From the NCBI RefSeq assembly GCF_963678635.1, contig NC_087067.1, positions 59,568,594-59,632,593 on the forward strand: a stretch of 64,000 bases of DNA, given 5' to 3'. Position 1 is the stretch's first letter, and each line of letters starts with the position of its first letter. The notes below the pieces were generated by a model. The model did no database searches. It saw nothing but the letters and a program-made list of their open reading frames with translations, and was not told the origin of the DNA. The translations under genes were made by a program, and so were the position numbers. This document shows, piece by piece, positions 37,786 through 49,390 of the stretch. Source of the stretch: Symsagittifera roscoffensis. Lineage: Eukaryota; Xenacoelomorpha; Acoela; Convolutidae.

Positions 37786-40700
37786 AAAGCCAATTTGGAT
37801 GCTCGCATGTGGGAGTGTTGTGACGAGGAGGATCCCTGCATGAACTGCTGCTGTTGTTTTTTGTTCATTTGGTCCCAGTGGTGCTGCTGCTGCTCATTGA
37901 CACTGTCGAATCTCATACCCTTCAAGAAAACGTCCATGTGGGAATCCAAAACAGGAATTCGACTATCATGCTCGTAATACCAAATAGTCTAATTGTTGTG
38001 ATAAACTTATTAAATAGTATTAGTTCAAATTTACCGCTTGTGCGTTTTCATATCATATACTTATCATATTATTGAGGTTTTTGCTCGTAATATGGCCCAA
38101 TGCTTTTGACCTGAATAGGAAAAAAATTTTCTTCAGATTTGATCTAACCATGCTCAATCGACCCAGCAACCTGATGGTCTCGATAATATTTTGTGCATTT
38201 GGCAGTAGGAATCTGTCGTAGATGATCTTGAGTGCGTTCACTTCGTATCTGGTTTCTCACTGGTTCGAGAAGTTGGATGCTCGCATGTGGGAGTGTTGTG
38301 ACGAGGTGTTACCTGCATGAACTGCTGCTGCTGTTGTATGTTCATTTGGTCCCAGTGGTGCTGCTGCTGCTCATTGACACTGTCTAATCTCATACCCTCC
38401 AAGAAAACGTCCATGTGGGAATCCAAAACAGGAATTTGACTATCATGCTCATAATACCAACTAGCCTAATTGTTGTCATAAACTTAATAAATAGTATTTG
38501 TTCAAATTTACCGCTTGTGCGTTTTCATATCATATACATATCATATTATTGAGGTTTTTGCTCGTAATATGGCCCAATGCTTTTGACCTGAATAGGAAAA
38601 AAAATTTCTTCAGATTTGATCTAAGCATGCTCAATCGACCCAGCAATCTGACGGTCTCGATAATATCTTGTGCATTTGGCAGTAGGAATTTGTCGTAGAT
38701 GATCTTGAGTGCGTTCACTTCGTATCTGGTTTCTCACTGGTTCGAGAAGTTGGTTGCTCGCATGTGGGAGTGTTGTGACGAGGTGATCCCTGCATGAACT
38801 GCTGCTGCTGTTGTATGTTCATTTGGTCCCAGTGGTGCTGCTGCTGCTCATTGACACTGTCGAATCTCATACCCTCCAAGAAAACGTCCATGTGGGAATC
38901 CAAAAAGGGGAATTCGACTATCATGCTCGTAATAGCAAATAGCCTAATTGTTGTGAGAAACTTATTAAATAGTATTTGTTCAAATTTACCGCTTGTGCGT
39001 TTTCATATCATATGCATATTATATTATTGAGTTTTTTTGCTCGTAATATGGCCCAATGCTTTCGACCTTAATAGCAAAATTTTTTCTTCTTCAGATTTGA
39101 TCTAACCATGCTCAATCGACCCCGCAGTCTGACGGTCCCGCTAAGTTCTTGTGCATTTGGCAGTAGGAATCTGTCGTAGATGATCTTGAGTGCGTTCACT
39201 TTGTATCTGGTTTCCCACTGGTTCGAGAATTTGGATGCTCGCATGTGGTAGTGTTGTGACGAGGGGATCCCTGCATGAACTGCTGCTGCTGTTGTAGGTT
39301 CATTTGGTCCTAGTGGTGCTGCTGCTGCTCATTGACACTGTCGAATCTCATACCCTCCAAGAAAACGTCCATGTGGGAATCCAAAACAGGAATTCGACTA
39401 TCATGCTCGTAATACCAAATAGCCTAATTGTTGTGATAAACTTATTAAATAGTATTTGTTCAAATTTACCGCTTGTGCGTTTTCATATCATATACATATC
39501 ATATTATTGAGGTTTTTGCTCGTAATTTGGCCCAATGCTTTTGACCTGAATAGGAAAAAAAAATTTCTTTAGATTTGATCTAACCATGCTCAATCGACCC
39601 AGCAATCTGACGGTCACGATAATATCTTGTGCATTTGGCAGTAGGAATCTGTCGTAGATGATCTTGAGTGCGTTCACTTCGTATCTGGTTTCTCACTGGT
39701 TCGAGAAGTTGGATGCTCGCATGTGGGAGTGTTGTGACGAGGGGATCCCTGCATGAACTGCTGCTGCTGTTGTATGTTCATTTGGTCCCAGTGGTGCTGC
39801 TGCTGCTCATTGACACTGTCGAATCTCATACCCTCCAAGAAAACGTCCATGTGGGAATCCAAAAAGTGGAATTCGACTATCATGCTCGTAATAGCAAATA
39901 GCCTAATTGTTGTGAGAAACTTATTAAATAGTATTTGTTCAAATTTACCGCTTGTGCGTTTTCATATCATATGCATATCATATTATTGAGTTTTTTTGCT
40001 CGTAATATGGCCCAATGCTTTCGACCTTAATAGCAAAATTTTTTCTTCTTCAGATTTGATCTAACCATGCTCAATCGACCCCGCAGTCTGACGGTCTCGC
40101 TAAGCTCTTGTGCATTTGGCAGTAGGAATCTGTCGTAGGTGATCTTGAGTGCGTTCACTTTGTATCTGGTTTCCCACTGGTTCGAGAATTTGGATGCTCG
40201 CATGTGGTAGTGTTGTGTTGAGGGGCTTCCTGCATGAACTGCTGCTGCTGTTGTAGGTTCATTTGGTCCTAGTGGTGCTGCTGCTGCTCATTGACACTGT
40301 CGAATCTCATACCCTCCAAGAAAACGTCCATGTGGGAATCCAAAACAGGAATTCGACTATCATGCTCGTAATACCAAATAGCCTAATTGTTGTGATAAAC
40401 TTATTAAATAGTATTTGTTCAAATTTACCGCTTGTGCGTTTTCATATCATATACATATCATATTATTGAGGTTTTTGCTCGTAATTTGGCCCAATGCTTT
40501 TGACCTGAATAGGAAAAAAAGTTTCTTTAGATTTGATCTAACCATGCTCAATCGACCCAGCAATCTGACGGTCACGATAATATCTTGTGCATTTGGCAGT
40601 AGGAATCTGTCGTAGATGATCTTGAGTGCGTTCACTTCGTATCTGGTTTCTCACTGGTTCGAGAAGTTGGATGCTCGCATGTGGGAGTGTTGTGACGAGG

Positions 40701-43350
40701 GGATCCCTGCATGAACTGCTGCTGCTGTTGTATGTTCATTTGGTTCCAGTGGTGCTGCTGCTGCTCCTTGACACTGTCGAATCTCATACCCTCCAAGAAA
40801 ACGCCCATGTGGGAATCCAAAACAGGAATTTGACTATCATGCTCGTAATACCAACTAGCCTAATTGTTGTCATAAACTTAATAAATAGTATTTGTTCAAA
40901 TTTACCGCTTGTGCGTTTTCATATCATATACATATCATATTATTGAGGTTTTTGCTCGTAATATGGCCCAATGCTTTTGACCTGAATAGGAAAAAAAATT
41001 TCTTCAGATTTGATCTAAGCATGCTCAATCGACCCAGCAATCTGACGGTCTCGATAATATCTTGTGCATTTGGCAGTAGGAATTTGTCGTAGATGATCTT
41101 GAGTGCGTTCACTTCGTATCTGGTTCCTCACTGGTTCGAGAAGTTGGATGCTCGCATGTGGGAGTGTTGTGACGAGGTGATCCCTGCATGAACTGCTGCT
41201 GCTGTTGTATGTTCATTTGGTCCCAGTGGTGCTGCTGCTGCTCATTGACACTGTCGAATCTCATACCCTCCAAGAAAACGTCCATGTGGGAATCCAAAAA
41301 GTGGAATTCGACTATCATGCTCGTAATAGCAAATAGCCTAATTGTTGGGATAAACTTATTAAATAGTATTTGTTCAAATTTACCTCTTGTGCGTTTTCAT
41401 ATCATATGCATATCATATTATTGAGTTTTTTTGCTCGTAATATGGCCCAATGCTTTCGACCTTAATCGCAAAATTTTTTCTTCTTCAGATTTGATCTAAC
41501 CATGCTCAATCGACCCCGCAGTCTGACGGTCTCGCTAAGCTCTTGTGCATTTGGCAGTAGGAATCTGTCGTAGATGATCTTGAGTGCGTTCACTTTGTAT
41601 CTGGTTTCCCACTAGTTCGAGAATTTGGATGCTCGCATGTGGGAGTGTTGTGACGAGGGGATCCCTGCATGAACTGCTGCTGCTGTTGTATGTTCATTTG
41701 GTCCCAGTGGTGCTGCTGCTGCTCCTTGACACTGTCGAATCTCATACCCTCCAAGAAAACGCCCATGTGGGGAATCCAAAACAGGAATTTGACTATCATG
41801 CTCGTAATACCAACTAGCCTAATTGTTGTCATAAACTTAATAAATAGTATTTGTTCAAATTTACCGCTTGTGCGTTTTCATATCATATACATATCATATT
41901 ATTGAGGTTTTTGCTCGTAATATGGCCCAATGATTTTGATCTGAATAGGAAAAAAAATTTCTTCAGATTTGATCTAAGCATGCTCAATCGACCCAGCAAT
42001 CTGACGGTCTCGATAATATCTTGTGCATTTGGCAGTAGGAATTTGTCGTAGATGATCTTGAGTGCGTTCACTTCGTATCTGGTTTCTCACTGGTTCGAGA
42101 AGTTGGATGCTCGCATGTGGGAGTGTTGTGACGAGGTGATCCCTGCATGAACTGCTGCTGCTGTTGTATGTTCATTTGGTCCCAGTGGTGCTGCTGCTGC
42201 TCATTGACACTGTCGAATCTCATACCCTCCAAGAAAACGTCCATGTGGGAATCCAAAAAGTGGAATTCGACTATCATGCTCGTAATAGCAAATAGCCTAA
42301 TTGTTGGGATAAACTTATTAAATAGTATTTGTTCAAATTTACCGCTTGTGCGTTTTCATATCATATGCATATCATATTATTGAGTTTTTTTGCTCGTAAT
42401 ATGGCCCAATGCTTTCGACCTTAATCGCAAAATTTTTTCTTCTTCAGATTTGATCTAACCATGCTCAATCGACCCCGCAGTCTGACGGTCTCGCTAAGCT
42501 CTTGTGCATTTGGCAGTAGGAATCTGTCGTAGATGATCTTGAGTGCGTTCACTTTGTATCTGGTTTCCCACTGGTTCGAGAATTTGGATGCTCGCATGTG
42601 GGAGTGTTGTGACGAGGGGATCCCTGCATGAACTGCTGCTGCTGTTGTATGTTCATTTGGTCCCAGTGGTGCTGCTGCTGCTCCTTGACACTGTCGAATC
42701 TCATACCCTCCAAGAAAACGCCCCATGTGGGAATCCAAAACAGGAATTTGACTATCATGCTCGTAATACCAACTAGCCTAATTGTTTGTCATAAACTTAA
42801 TAAATAGTATTTGTTCAAATTTACCGCTTGTGCGTTTTCATATCATATACATATCATATTATTGAGGTTTTTGCTCGTAATATGGCCCAATGATTTTGAC
42901 CTGAATAGGGAAAAAAAAATTTCTTCAGATTTGATCTAAGCATGCTCAATCGACCCAGCAATCTGACGGTCTCGATAATATCTTGTGCATTTGGCAGTAG
43001 GAATTTGTCGTAGATGATCTTGAGTGCGTTCACTTCGTATCTGGTTTCTCACTGGTTCGAGAAGTTGGATGCTCGCATGTGGGAGTGTTGTGACGAGGTG
43101 ATCCCTGCATGAACTGCTGCTGCTGTTGTATGTTCATTTGGTCCCAGTGGTGGTGCTGCTGCTCATTGACACTGTCGAAACTCATACCCTCCAAGAAAAC
43201 GTCCATGTGGGAATCCAAAAAGTGGAATTCGACTATCATGCTCGTAATAGCAAATAGCCTAATTGTTGGGATAAACTTATTAAATAGTATTTGTTCAAAT
43301 TTACCGCTTGTGCGTTTTCATATCATATGCATATCATATTATTGAGTTTT
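37786..43350. repeat. array block 6, about 12 units, up to the assembly gap
   Basis: Alternating A and B units. Block-specific variants include CCAAAAAGTGGAATTCG, GTAATAGCAAATAG and CTAGCCTAATTGTTGTC. A two-unit pattern of about 960 bp repeats at 40.6, 41.6 and 42.5 kb with minor one-base indels, as expected for recent duplications. Confidence 0.93.
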
Positions 43351-43550
43351 NNNNNNNNNNNNNNNNNNNNNNNNNNNNNNNNNNNNNNNNNNNNNNNNNN
43401 NNNNNNNNNNNNNNNNNNNNNNNNNNNNNNNNNNNNNNNNNNNNNNNNNNNNNNNNNNNNNNNNNNNNNNNNNNNNNNNNNNNNNNNNNNNNNNNNNNNN
43501 NNNNNNNNNNNNNNNNNNNNNNNNNNNNNNNNNNNNNNNNNNNNNNNNNN
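43351..43550. other. assembly gap (200 N)
   Basis: Exactly 200 ambiguous bases inside the array. A round number suggests a placeholder of unknown true size. Unit count and order across it are therefore uncertain. Confidence 0.99.
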
Positions 43551-43985
43551 GGGGGGATCCCTGCATGAACTGCTGCTGCTGTTGTAGGTTCATTTGGTCC
43601 TAGTGGTGCTGCTGCTGCTCATTGACACTGTCGAATCTCATACCCTCCAAGAAAACGCCTATGTGGGAATCCAAAACAGGAATTCGACTATCATGCTCGT
43701 AATACCAAATAGCCTAATTGTTGTGATAAACTTATTAAATAGTATTTGTTCAAATTTACCGCTTCTGCGTTTTCATTTCATATGCATATCATATTATCGA
43801 GTTTTTTGCTCGTAATATGGCCCAATGCTTTCGACCTTAATAGCAAAATTTTTTCTTCTTCAGATTTGATCTAACCATGCTCAATCGACCCCGCAGTCTG
43901 ACGGTCTCGCTAAGCTCTTGTGCATTTGGCAGTAGGAATATGTCGTAGATGATCTTGCGTGCGTTCACTTTGTATCTGGTTTCAC
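43551..43985. repeat. last forward array unit
   Basis: A variant-B unit in the usual orientation, ending abruptly after TATCTGGTTTCAC where the sequence switches to an inverted unit. Confidence 0.9.
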
Positions 43986-44311
43986 TGTTTAATAAGTTTA
44001 TCACAACAATTAGGCTATTTGGTATTACGAGCATGATAGTCGAATTCCTGTTTTGGATTCCCACATGGACGTTTTCTTGGAGGGTATGAGATTCGACAGT
44101 GTCAATGAGCAGCAGCAGCACCACTAGGACCAATTGAACCTACAACAGCAGCAGCAGTTCATGCAGGGATCCCCTCGTCACAACACTACCAAATGCGAGC
44201 ATCCAAATTCTCGAACCAGTGGGAAACCAGATACAAAGTGAACGCACTCAAGATCATCTACGACAGATTCCTACTGCCAAATGCACAAGAGCTTAGCGAG
44301 ACCGTCAGACT
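43986..44311 (-). repeat. inverted array unit at the LINE junction
   Basis: The only array unit in reverse orientation. It begins at the leader motif (43986-44017, one mismatch) and runs through the Gln-rich stretch to GAGACCGTCAGACTG, where the LINE begins. The arms at about 43888-43982 and 44209-44305 are near-perfect inverted repeats around a ~230-base centre, so this could form a hairpin. It marks the end of the array. Confidence 0.9.
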
Positions 44312-45786
44312 GTAATAATGTTTTTACTCAATCCATAACATGGACTTGCGTACGTGAGTATTGGTACGATCATAGATTTACACAAATCCAGTTTTGCTTT
44401 TTGTCCAAGATTCGATACGCTTCTTTTTATCATGTGAAAAACACGAATTGCTTTGCAGCAAACCTTATCTATATGCAAATTCCATTTTAAGTCACAGGAA
44501 AGCATGAGCCCCAAATCAGATTGAGTTTCCTCTGTTTTAATCGATTCGTTTCCAAAAAGCAATCGTTTTTCGTTTTTGGACATTTTGATTAGGCAGCATT
44601 TATCCATATTGAAGGGCATGTTGTTTCTAACGGTCCAGTCATACAACGCATTTAAATCACTTTGAATATCTCTTGTGCTTAAACCCACGCTGAGAAATTT
44701 GGCGTCATCGGCAAAAAGTAGGGGAAACAATTGATCGCACATTTTCGGGAGGTCGTTAACAAAAACCAGAAAAAGTATGGGGACCAAAATACTCCCTTGC
44801 GGGACACCGCTAGTAACTTGTATTGGTGACGAGTTTACTCCATTTATACGCACGACTTAAACTCGATTTGTCAAGTATGGTTCGATTAGTTTCAGTAGCC
44901 TGTTTCTGATGCCCGTTTCAAAAAGCTTTTTTCAAAAGCATACCATGATCCCCTCTGTCAAAAGCTTTACTGTAGTCAGTAAAGATTATATCAACATCAT
45001 GTTGACTTTCAATGCCCTGGTACACTTTTTGCAAAAAGATTATCAATTGGATAATCGTTGATCGTCTTTTCCTAAAGCCGAACTGAGCTGCGTGAAAAAA
45101 AAGAATGGTAATGATCGTAGAGTCGTTTAAAAATAATCCTTTGTAGAATTTTCGAAGCTATTGATAACAGAGATACCCGTCTGTAATTTGTAACATGGCA
45201 TTTATCGCTTTTTTAAATAATGGACTTATAATTGCTTTTTTCCAATCGTTTGGAAAAATGGCTGTTTGGAATTTTTTTCTGAATAACTGTGAAAGAGAAT
45301 GAGAAAGAGTAATGCACAATTTTTTATACAATGTGGTGGAATTTCATCGGGTCCTTTACTCTTGTTTATGTCCAAGTTCATGCAAATTTCAATTACTTCC
45401 TTTTCGAAAATATTTACAGTGGTAATCAATTTTACGCATTCTTTTCCATTACACCCTTCAATAAATTTTGTCGATTTTGTATACACGGAAGAGAAGAAGA
45501 TAGAAAATAGTTCTGATTTACCCTTGTCCGTCTCCTCCGAGACAGACTCGTAAAACATTTTCCGCGGGAGAAACAATTTTGACGATGCTCGTTCTGCAGC
45601 CAGCTCTTGTTCGTATTCAACTTTGTCAGTTTCTGCACTGGTATCGACTAAATCAGCTAATGCTATTACCTTGTCATGAAATTCTGGAAAATTCTTCCGC
45701 GCAGTTCTAAGGCACTTTGTAATGCGATGTTTTTTGCGTAATCCACGGTGGTAGCGACATTCTGTGCGCTGTTTTCCTTGGTACAT
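44305..45786 (-). pseudogene. LINE reverse transcriptase (ORF2 part 2)
   Basis: Two open stretches in one frame, 45786-45226 and 44853-44305, with stops between. The first has the non-LTR RT start: ITKCLRTARK, and INKSKGPDEIPPHCIK (RT motif about residues 138-154). The second has GVPQGSILVPILFL and LFADDAKFLS, the catalytic Asp pair being retained, and then the thumb region (LGLMLSCDLKWNLHI, ILTYASPCYG). It would copy its own RNA at the target site. The C-terminal part is missing because the element stops at the array. Confidence 0.88.
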
Positions 45787-45817
45787 TCTGAGATATTGCG
45801 GTATTGAGCCAGCTATA

Positions 45818-46657
45818 TCATAATTCCAGAACTTTATTAGGATTCGACCAACAGAAAGGTTCGAATTTCGTTTTATTCAACGTTTCTCGTAGTTTTCCAA
45901 AATCGCCTTTACAGTAGCTATAAATCAAATCTTTGCAGCAATTTCGCTGCAATAAGGACGATATTTCAACGTTAAACTTAACTTTGATCGGGAAATGATT
46001 CGAGAGTTTGCTAAAATAGTTATCCCTTTGAATGTCTTCAATATTCACTATCTGTATGTTTTTTCCCACTAAAATCAAATCTAGAATACCAGTTGCAGCA
46101 GTTTGGAGCGAGATTTTTTGTTGCAAACAATATCGATGAATTATATCAAGAAAAATGTTTTCTTGCTCAACAGCAGATGAAAGACTCGTCCAGTTTATTG
46201 TTGGGAAATTGAAATCCCCGTATATTATTACTTCATCAAAATTATTTTTGATTTTTTGCAAACATCTAAACAAGTTTTCAATATCAGCGTTCGTGTAAGC
46301 GTAAGTACTGTTTGAGGCTGGTAAATAACAGCAAACAATAAGTATTTTCTTTTTACATAAACAAATCAGGCATGCAGTTACTGAACCATTATCTTCAAGA
46401 TTCAATTTAACTTGCTCAGAGTTGTTTTCATTTTTCACGCAAATCATAGTCCCACCGTGTGCTGTTGTTCCGGATTTTGCTTTTCTATTCGATAAAAAAC
46501 ATTGATATTGAGGTATAAAAAGTTCGCCTTCTGCAATATCGTCTGTGAGCCATGTTTCTGATATACATACAATATCAACAGCATTTACTAGCAGAAAATT
46601 CGAAAAAGTTCTCCTTCGATCCGATTTATATAAACTTTTAATGTTATAACACAACAT
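45818..46657 (-). pseudogene. LINE apurinic-type endonuclease (ORF2 part 1)
   Basis: 280-aa open stretch in a frame different from the RT. Endonuclease motifs occur in order: CISETWL (Glu34), VIIYGDFNFP (147-150), GILDLIL (190-196) and LSNHFPI (218-224). In active enzymes the last motif reads S-D-H; here the Asp is Asn, which should impair catalysis. The domain nicks target DNA in non-LTR retrotransposition. Confidence 0.88.
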
Positions 46658-46754
46658 GCTTAGTTCACCAGTTGAATTTTCTAGTCACTCATCAATTACT
46701 ACTGCTTGGTTATTTAAAAACAAAATTCCATTTTTGATATGAATGTTCTTTGGA

Positions 46755-47516
46755 TCATGTTGGTTTGTATCTAATAACTCTCCTCTTTTTTTTCAGAAGT
46801 GTTCGGTCTTTCATTTGCTCTTCTTTGTTTAAAGATTTTGAAACAAAAACTCGATAGGCCTCATCGTTGTATGTTGGTTCGAAAACTTTAAGCATTGGTG
46901 CACGTGCTAATATTTTATCAACCGTATAAATATTTGAGAACTTAACAAGAATTTGCCTTGCTCGAGGATTTTGTGAATTGTATTTGCCAAGCCTACGGAA
47001 ACCGGATATATCTTCTTTTCCCACACCCAGATAATCTACACATCAAATAACTGTTTTTCATCGTGTTCAAAAACTTCTTTTCGGTTTGTTTTTTTTAGGG
47101 GCATCGCTTATTTCAGGCAAACCGCTGAACCTTAACTCTAGTGAATATTCAGCATTATTTTTCACAATTGAAGAATACTTAGCTTCGGGTTCTATGGCAG
47201 TTGGTGTCAGTGCCGTCACAGCAGACCTAACACTCTCCACTGTGGCCTTAAAGTCTGCAATTTCCTTGGTGACCTCTGCGGAGATCTTGTTTTTCAGTAA
47301 GTTGCATTGTGCTGATGGAAGGCATGTGTCACAGAAAAATATCACATTTTTGGCCCTCGCCAAGAATTTGTACTCGTCGTTCGAGTATCCAGCACACCCA
47401 CCGTGAGTCCATCTTTAGCAGCTCTCACACTGAATCCAGTTTTCTCCATTTGGTTTGGTACAAACAGTGCAGCAATCACTCTGTTTGGATGCCAATCTAT
47501 TCGTCGTCTCAGGCAT
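46755..47516 (-). pseudogene. LINE ORF1 with PHD-like zinc finger
   Basis: One frame from the ATG at 47516 to 46755. The N-terminus has a C-x2-C pair (CCTVC), CESC, WTHGGC and FFCDTC, the spacing of a PHD finger, with a TAA at 47415 inside it. A region with coiled-coil potential follows (ISAEVTKEIADFKATVES), then three stops near 47030-47066, then a basic C-terminal part (FRRLGKYNSQNPRARQILV) typical of CR1-group ORF1. ORF1 proteins bind the element's RNA. The start is chosen because it is the first ATG after the leader-like sequence and precedes the zinc finger. Confidence 0.8.
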
Positions 47517-47530
47517 TACGTTATATGAAA

Positions 47531-47547
47531 CTATTTAATAAGTTTAT
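47531..47547 (-). promoter_or_regulatory. 17-nt end of the leader motif at the LINE 5' end
   Basis: On the minus strand ATAAACTTATTAAATAG matches the 3' end of the array motif plus its following G at 17 of 17 positions, 14 bases before the ATG of LINE ORF1. Upstream of it the sequence does not match the array. Confidence 0.5.
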
Positions 47548-47777
47548 ATAATTCTATATAATTGGAAGAGTTCCGATTAGCAGTCTTTGTCATCAGTATT
47601 TGTCGACTCTCTGAAATAAGAAACGTCGTTTTAAAGAAATAAAGACGATGCGCAAGCGCAAACGATAAATAATGTTAATTTGTGCCTTTTTTTGGGTGCA
47701 ATCGATTAAGCTGCTAAACTAGATGTTCGATTTATCTTTTTGATTGACAGCTCTTAAAGTGGCCGTTTTCAGTTGCA
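47548..47777. other. spacer between LINE and phosphatase gene
   Basis: AT-rich, with no coding region I can support. It ends with GGCCGTTTTCAGTTGCAG, which could be a splice acceptor for the first coding exon of the phosphatase, so a 5' non-coding exon may lie elsewhere. Confidence 0.5.
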
Positions 47778-47780
47778 GTG

Positions 47781-48723
47781 ATGGTTCTTGGGAGTTTTGC
47801 TTTGACATTACAATCAAGGAGTAGATCAAAACATGATGTAGCTGCTACTTCAACACCTGACCTCAACTTCATTTCGGGAGACGAGCTAGCCGGACGTCTT
47901 CAGGATGGCTTCTGTATCTCCTATGATTCAACCGATGGTCCTACTTCCTTCCCTTCCGGCGGTGACAGTAGCGACTTCCACGGTAGGAGTAGCGCAACTG
48001 CTATGGAGATTGTTCCCATGGGACAACTTTCGAATCCCCCCTCCTTCCCTCCTGATAGGAAACTGGTTCTCATTGATCTGCGCTCTATGTTTCTGTTCCA
48101 GGAGAGTCACGTGCGGGAGAGTATTAACCTCATAAGTTGTCCTCTGATTTCGAAACGCATTCAGGTACAGCTAAGCACTCGACTTTTGAAGTACATAATG
48201 TTTTAAATCATATCTTTCCGATCACTTCATAATGTTTAACCAAAAAAAAATGCTAGTCTTTGTTCAGTATTTCAGTTATATACTTTTAATCCATGGTTAA
48301 TTTCATCTAATTATGATAAATTTTGAAAAGTGGTTTTTTTCTTACTAAAGTTCTTTTTTCAATTGTCGATCTCATGAATGTTTTGATTTTTTTCTCAAGC
48401 GTTGTTCCTCATTTTAATAGAGTTTTTAGTCATCTGCATGCAATATTGTTTAGGATGGGAAACTGCAGATTAAGGAGTACTTGGAGGCTCGGCTACTGTT
48501 CGACGGCAGCCAAGACATCGTCATCTACGAGCAAGGACCCCCCTCTGGCAGTGGATGACACATGCCCTCAACCTCCTCTGCGGGCACTGGAAGCGGAGAC
48601 ACCCGTCAAGAAAGTGAGGAGGGGAATGGGATGAATGCAGTCACTGATTTCGCTAAACTAATCTTCAAAAATCTAAAAAATGTGTCCAACAAGGAAGCGC
48701 AGCGCGCATTGAGATCTTGCAAG
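47781..48723 (+). CDS. MAP-kinase phosphatase, rhodanese-domain exons (partial)
   Basis: Two exons, 47781-48164 and 48454-48723, separated by a 289-bp GT-AG intron (CAG/GTACAG ... TTGTTTAG/GAT), phase 0. A second phase-0 donor (AAG/GTGAGC) ends exon 2. Translation gives the CDC25/rhodanese homology region that binds MAP kinases in dual-specificity phosphatases: KLVLIDLRSMFLF, SHVRESINLISCPLISKRIQ, then KEYLEARLL and QDIVIYEQ, most like the DUSP8/16 group. SKRIQ occupies the place of the Arg-rich kinase-docking motif. An in-frame TGA at 48556 interrupts exon 2; the frame stays coherent afterwards (NAVTDFAKLIFKNLK). The catalytic phosphatase domain is not in the window; the next exon region is occupied by a mobile element. 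It is either a partial gene with a sequence error or a pseudogene. Confidence 0.7.
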
Positions 48724-49390
48724 GTGAGCTGAGCTATACAAATATACACGGAATTTGAACGAACTATTAGTTGGGCTGTTTTTTTTTGTTCACACTAAAT
48801 CAGAAACTACAAAGAATTGTCGGACAAAGTTAGTAGTATGTAACATTGAAGCTCATTTAGTCGTGATTTAGACTGCTATCAAAATTTGGGACAAAATTTT
48901 GTTCCATCCTGAAAAATCTGATGGTGGTTGACATAAGTCAACTTGCTTTTAATGTTTTTAAGGCAAGTGGAAAGAGTAAGTGTTTTATGGGCTAGGGTAA
49001 ATTAAACTTTTAGTGTCAGGATTGTAATGTTTGAAACCTGCATTGTTTAGAAAGAACACTGGTTGAAAACGTAGTCTGAACACTTGGGATATCCTCACCA
49101 ATTAATTTAAAGTTTTAACCCAAATTTATTTCAAAATTCGGAATTGTCGAATTTGACTCTGAAACTTTTCCGAAATCTCAAAATTTGATCTGGCTAAGTT
49201 AAAGTAAAAGGTTACGAAATCTAGGGATATTTTTCGAAATCTATCTGTCAACCATCTCAATTAATATGTTCGCCGTCACTATGAGTTTATAAAAGTCATG
49301 TATATAATTTGGTTCATAATATGGAATTTGGCTTTGCGCTGGAAGCTCACAAGGACCAGGGTACATGCTTGATGTGTTGTATTTATTTCA
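48724..49390 (+). other. intron or intergenic DNA after the phosphatase exons
   Basis: AT-rich and non-coding. The stretch at 48800-48870 (AAATCAGAAACTACAAAGAATTGTCGGACA) resembles the dispersed repeat at 53.3 and 61.6 kb. An acceptor-like TTGTATTTATTTCAG ends at 49391, but the sequence after it does not continue the phosphatase. Confidence 0.4.

Larger units (their letters stand above)
44312..47547 (-). mobile_element. CR1-like non-LTR retrotransposon, decayed
   Basis: A two-ORF LINE on the minus strand: ORF1 with a PHD-type zinc finger, then an ORF2 with apurinic endonuclease and reverse transcriptase. This ORF1 type is typical of the CR1 group. ORF2 is broken by stops and a frame change between endonuclease and RT. 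The 3' end is cut where it meets the inverted array unit, just past the RT palm. No 3' tail or target duplication is seen. The 5' end carries 17 bases of the leader motif. Confidence 0.88.

Noticed and set aside
17758-42277. Minus-strand Gln-rich frames (QQQHHWDQMN) as a gene family
   Set aside because: Present in every unit because units are nearly identical, and interrupted in phase before the next conserved stretch in most. Homogenisation explains the conservation; protein coding is not supported.
13576-43815. Dozens of plus-strand 68-94-aa hydrophobic frames (starting VLVVLLLLIDTVES)
   Set aside because: They recur once per array unit, begin at non-ATG codons (CTG/TTG/GTG) and are the complement of the CAG/CTG-rich region. 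Their hydrophobicity follows from reading CTG as Leu. No sign of selection as protein.
12059-44311. CRISPR-like array
   Set aside because: The repeat unit is ~477 bp and contiguous, without short repeats and unique spacers, and the DNA is animal.
48556-48558. TGA as selenocysteine in the phosphatase
   Set aside because: The position is a Ser/Gly linker with no conserved Cys, and no SECIS-like element can be pointed to.
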